Assembly: GCA_964006375.1 (NCBI GenBank)
Contig: OZ023269.1
Location: 3,472,001-3,536,000 of the forward strand
DNA length: 64,000 nt
Direction: 5' to 3'
Source of the DNA: Tillus elongatus
Lineage: Eukaryota > Arthropoda > Insecta > Coleoptera > Cleridae
The translations under genes were made by a program, and so were the position numbers. The notes beneath the pieces were generated by a model. The model did not search any database. It saw only the letters and a list, made by a program, of their open reading frames with translations, and was not told the origin of the DNA. Each line of letters starts with the position of its first letter. Within the stretch, counting starts at the first letter, position 1. This document shows positions 60,500-64,000 of this stretch, in pieces.

Positions 60500-61640
60500 G
60501 TTTATAAGGAAAACCAACTCATACACCAGAACCGGAAACGTCCGTTGGGACTTCACCGGCCCCTTGATGCAAGGGGTGGTACTTCCTCAGGCGTGAAAAA
60601 AATCCTTAACTATCACGTAAAGGAAAATTCCACTACCACCTACTATATTGCAAGTATACCACACCAGCCAACTATTAACGAGCTGACCAGCTTTAGAACT
60701 TGCTTCACTAAAAGGCCACACAAGAAAGAAGCAGTGTATCATAGGGTAAATAAGTTTTATAATCTTAGGGACAGAAGTTATTTGTGAACTATATTCGAAC
60801 GTGTAAAGACGGCTGTAACAGACGTTTAACGAAAGCAATAGAAGTAATTGACGTAAATACGTTATTTTTAGTAGGTTATCATTCAATCCCACATTAATAA
60901 GTTTTTAAGTAGTTTTGTGTACATATTCTTTGTTTTCTCGCGTTGTGTTTTCGCATTTGTTCCCTTGCTTATTACAAAAGCTAAACTAGCAGGTGTGTGT
61001 ATTTTTGTAACAAACGCAAGCATTATCCACATGGTAGTTTAATTTATGTTTGTTAGTTTAATATATTTAACTTACAATAATTTATTTGATCTAGGGCTTT
61101 CCTTAGTCATTTGGGCAGGACAAAAATAGCAACTAATACAGCTAGTTCGGCGAGTAATACCAGATATGGTATCTAATGATCCGACCTTCAGTTCGTAATC
61201 TATTATGTTTGGTTGTATGTTGAATAAATTAAAAAGATGATATTGACCAAATGGAAATATATTAACTACTTGGACTTTTATTTAAGATTTATTAATTATC
61301 ATGAGTATTTAAAATAAATCCAAATTCTAGATGCTCAACTGTCAACAGCGATTTAAGTTAAAAAATTGTTTGGCAAAACAATTCTCTTGCTTTTTATCGG
61401 TTAGTGTTTTTATGCCCTAAAGGAACGCACTTTAACCCTTGAACATGTTCAGCAAACGTATGGTTCAGTTGGCTAATGTTGAATTGTTGAAGGTTGCTGG
61501 CCCGATGTGGCAAAGTGGGGAAATGTAACTATTCGTCGTCTTCCGTTTCTAACAACGCGGAACCAGCGAGGTAAACGATGACCACACGATGTCCACTGTT
61601 GCCGATTTGCATTTATTGACTGTGTTTGTAGAAACTATGC
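60500..61640. other. LINE 5' flank and unassigned sequence
   Basis: The first ~100 bp is probably LINE-A 5' sequence. Beyond that no gene is recognised; the ORFs on both strands here are uninformative. Confidence 0.45.
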
Positions 61641-61644
61641 TACG

Positions 61645-61646
<2 letters not shown>

Positions 61647-61733
<87 letters not shown>
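61647..61733. repeat. (TA)n abutting DD41D copy C
   Basis: A pure TA run touches the terminus GGGTGGCGCATTGAAAATG of copy C. Confidence 0.95.
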
Positions 61734-62685
<952 letters not shown>

Positions 62686-62750
62686 ATAATAAAAAATGTA
62701 TGAATCTCGTTCCGCCGCATATGGGCAGTCTCCTGATAGATTTCTTTAAA

Positions 62751-63010
62751 AAATAAATACCTGCAGAAGCACGTCCCATGGATAATACAAGAATACAGAT
62801 ATTTCTGCCAAGAGAAATATGTTAATTTCATTGTCGTTAAACCCGTAATTAACTCGTTAGTGGCCGAAAACCTGCAGAATAATATAAATAGAGTTGTGGA
62901 TATAAGATATTTAGAATTATTCATTCTCTGATGGCGCTAACCTGGTTAGCGAAACAATCGTCAGGTCCTTTAAAATATGTTGTGGTTACTCGGGTTCCCC
63001 ATGTGTGCTT
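62751..63010 (+). repeat. PLE terminal repeat with hammerhead-like motif
   Basis: Homologous to 40141-40450. At 62928-62962 it shows CTGATGG, an extra C, a perfect 7-bp stem II (GCTAACC/GGTTAGC), GAAAC and AC-AATC-GT then C62962. TCT before and AGG after can form a weak stem I. Confidence 0.6.
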
Positions 63011-63615
63011 ATGTACTATTATACACATGACATCCAATATAGGTAAGACAAAGCAACAATAGTAAACGTTGATCAATGTAAAAATGCCTTGCTCTTTTAT
63101 CTAGGATTTATTTATCCGAAGTTTGGCAACAAGGGTTGTTGTAGACAGAAGCAGTGTGGCAGCCGACATCTCGGTGTAACCCGGAATAGGAGGTATTGGA
63201 TTATGCATGTAGTCGCTGCATAAGACATGTCCCGGCTAGAGACGGCAATCCCCAATATAGTGCCAGTAGTGCTGTCCCCATCAAACATTCATCCGGGTCA
63301 CAGCATGTACGACCTATCCATCTTACGTTTTGTCGTCGCTAGCGCCCTCTTGCGATACAATGTTTCAATCGTTCTCTCTTGTCTCTTTCTAAGCAATGAA
63401 CAAACTCCAGAAGTTTTCCAGTGAGCAAATTTCAAGTACGTTCTTAAACATTTGGTTTGTGTGCAAAAGAGCGTTTAGTTTTCTACATTTAAGCAGATTT
63501 AGTAGACTCTCCAACTCTTTATCGTTATATGGAAAAGAACATTTTCTAGTTTTAGAGAATTTTCGTAGAAAAAATTTGCAGGTAGATTGCGCTTTTACGA
63601 TTTCTCTAAGGTCAG
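63011..63615. other. No firm gene; open minus-strand frame
   Basis: On the minus strand 63392-63615 is open (FPYNDKELESLLNLLKCRKL) but belongs to no family I can name. Plus-strand 63227-63424 is also open and unrecognised. Confidence 0.35.
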
Positions 63616-63617
<2 letters not shown>

Positions 63618-63702
<85 letters not shown>

Positions 63703-63714
63703 GTGTGTGTGTGT
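63618..63714. repeat. (TA)n followed by (TG)n
   Basis: TA 63618-63698 passes into TG to 63714. Confidence 0.95.
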
Positions 63715-63748
63715 AAATCATAAAATCAAAGCTGGAAATATAATTTTT

Positions 63749-64000
63749 CCAGGGGATTTATAAGGTTTCTAATTCTCTATTGCCCATCTGATTCTATTTA
63801 TGTTAAAGATTTTGTTTGCCAGTCTTATTCTAACTCTCACTAAACCCAGTAAGAGTTGGAAAAAGACTGACAATGTCAAAACGCTGCTCTGGCAAATCTG
63901 GAGATATGTGATTTGTCCAGGCGATTTATAAGGTTTGTGGCTCTCTATTTCCCACATGATTCTGTTTTTGTTAAAGCTTTCGTCTTTCTCTGATTCTCAC
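63749..64000. repeat. Tandem repeat, period 168 bp, running off the window
   Basis: CCAGGGGATTTATAAGG at 63749 recurs as CCAGGCGATTTATAAGG at 63917, and the following ~85 bp are collinear in both. Confidence 0.85.

Overview
This is an AT-rich eukaryotic window that looks like insect repeat-rich DNA. The evidence is the range of mobile-element families: mariner elements of the DD41D ('rosa'-like) type, a DD34D mariner, jockey/CR1-type and R1/I/LOA-type LINEs, Penelope-like retroelements, tRNA-derived SINEs, and first exons with GT splice donors. No complete host gene lies in the window. The order of insect cannot be fixed from sequence alone.

Left third (1-25 kb). A jockey/CR1-type LINE 3' half opens the window. 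A decayed Penelope-like element (PLE) follows, with a hammerhead-ribozyme-like fold downstream. Next comes a complete but broken DD41D mariner (about 5.0-6.9 kb). Two other LINE fragments occupy 7.8-10.2 kb and several older DD41D relics occupy 10.5-16.5 kb. A second nearly full-length DD41D mariner lies at 16.9-18.8 kb. An RNase-H-bearing LINE relic (23.1-24.1 kb) and a DD34D mariner ending at a 295-bp foldback (24.6-25.7 kb) close this part.

Middle (25-46 kb). This is almost wall-to-wall non-autonomous repeats. I use working names. 'M' elements (about 300 bp) have CTGGACGCAGCAAGTGCG ends. 'T' elements have an L module, a dinucleotide microsatellite (usually TA), an R module, and a hairpin TTAGTGAATTTT/AAAATTCACTAA at the end. 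'P' elements resemble mariner termini. They are nested in one another, in SINEs and in PLE pieces. In several T copies one end is the M terminus and the other the hairpin, with tandem arrays inside, an architecture reminiscent of DINE-1/Helentron-associated elements.

Right third (46-64 kb). Two islands differ from the repeats. At 47.3-48.3 kb a GC-richer stretch holds a candidate first coding exon on the minus strand. At 50.7-51.6 kb two divergent candidate first exons face away from each other. These are the best host-gene signals. Then come more T elements with a ~310-bp tandem array, an orphan protein relic split by a SINE, a hAT-like terminus, a TRIM-like miniature LTR element with a tRNA-Lys-type primer site, and the 5' half of the same LINE family that opens the window. 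A deleted third DD41D copy and PLE terminal sequence follow.

About 27 long (TA)n tracts punctuate the window. Most sit at one fixed slot inside T elements. Others abut DD41D termini or lie in the coding region of a LINE, a transposase or a tandem array. Several are the centres of inverted duplications.
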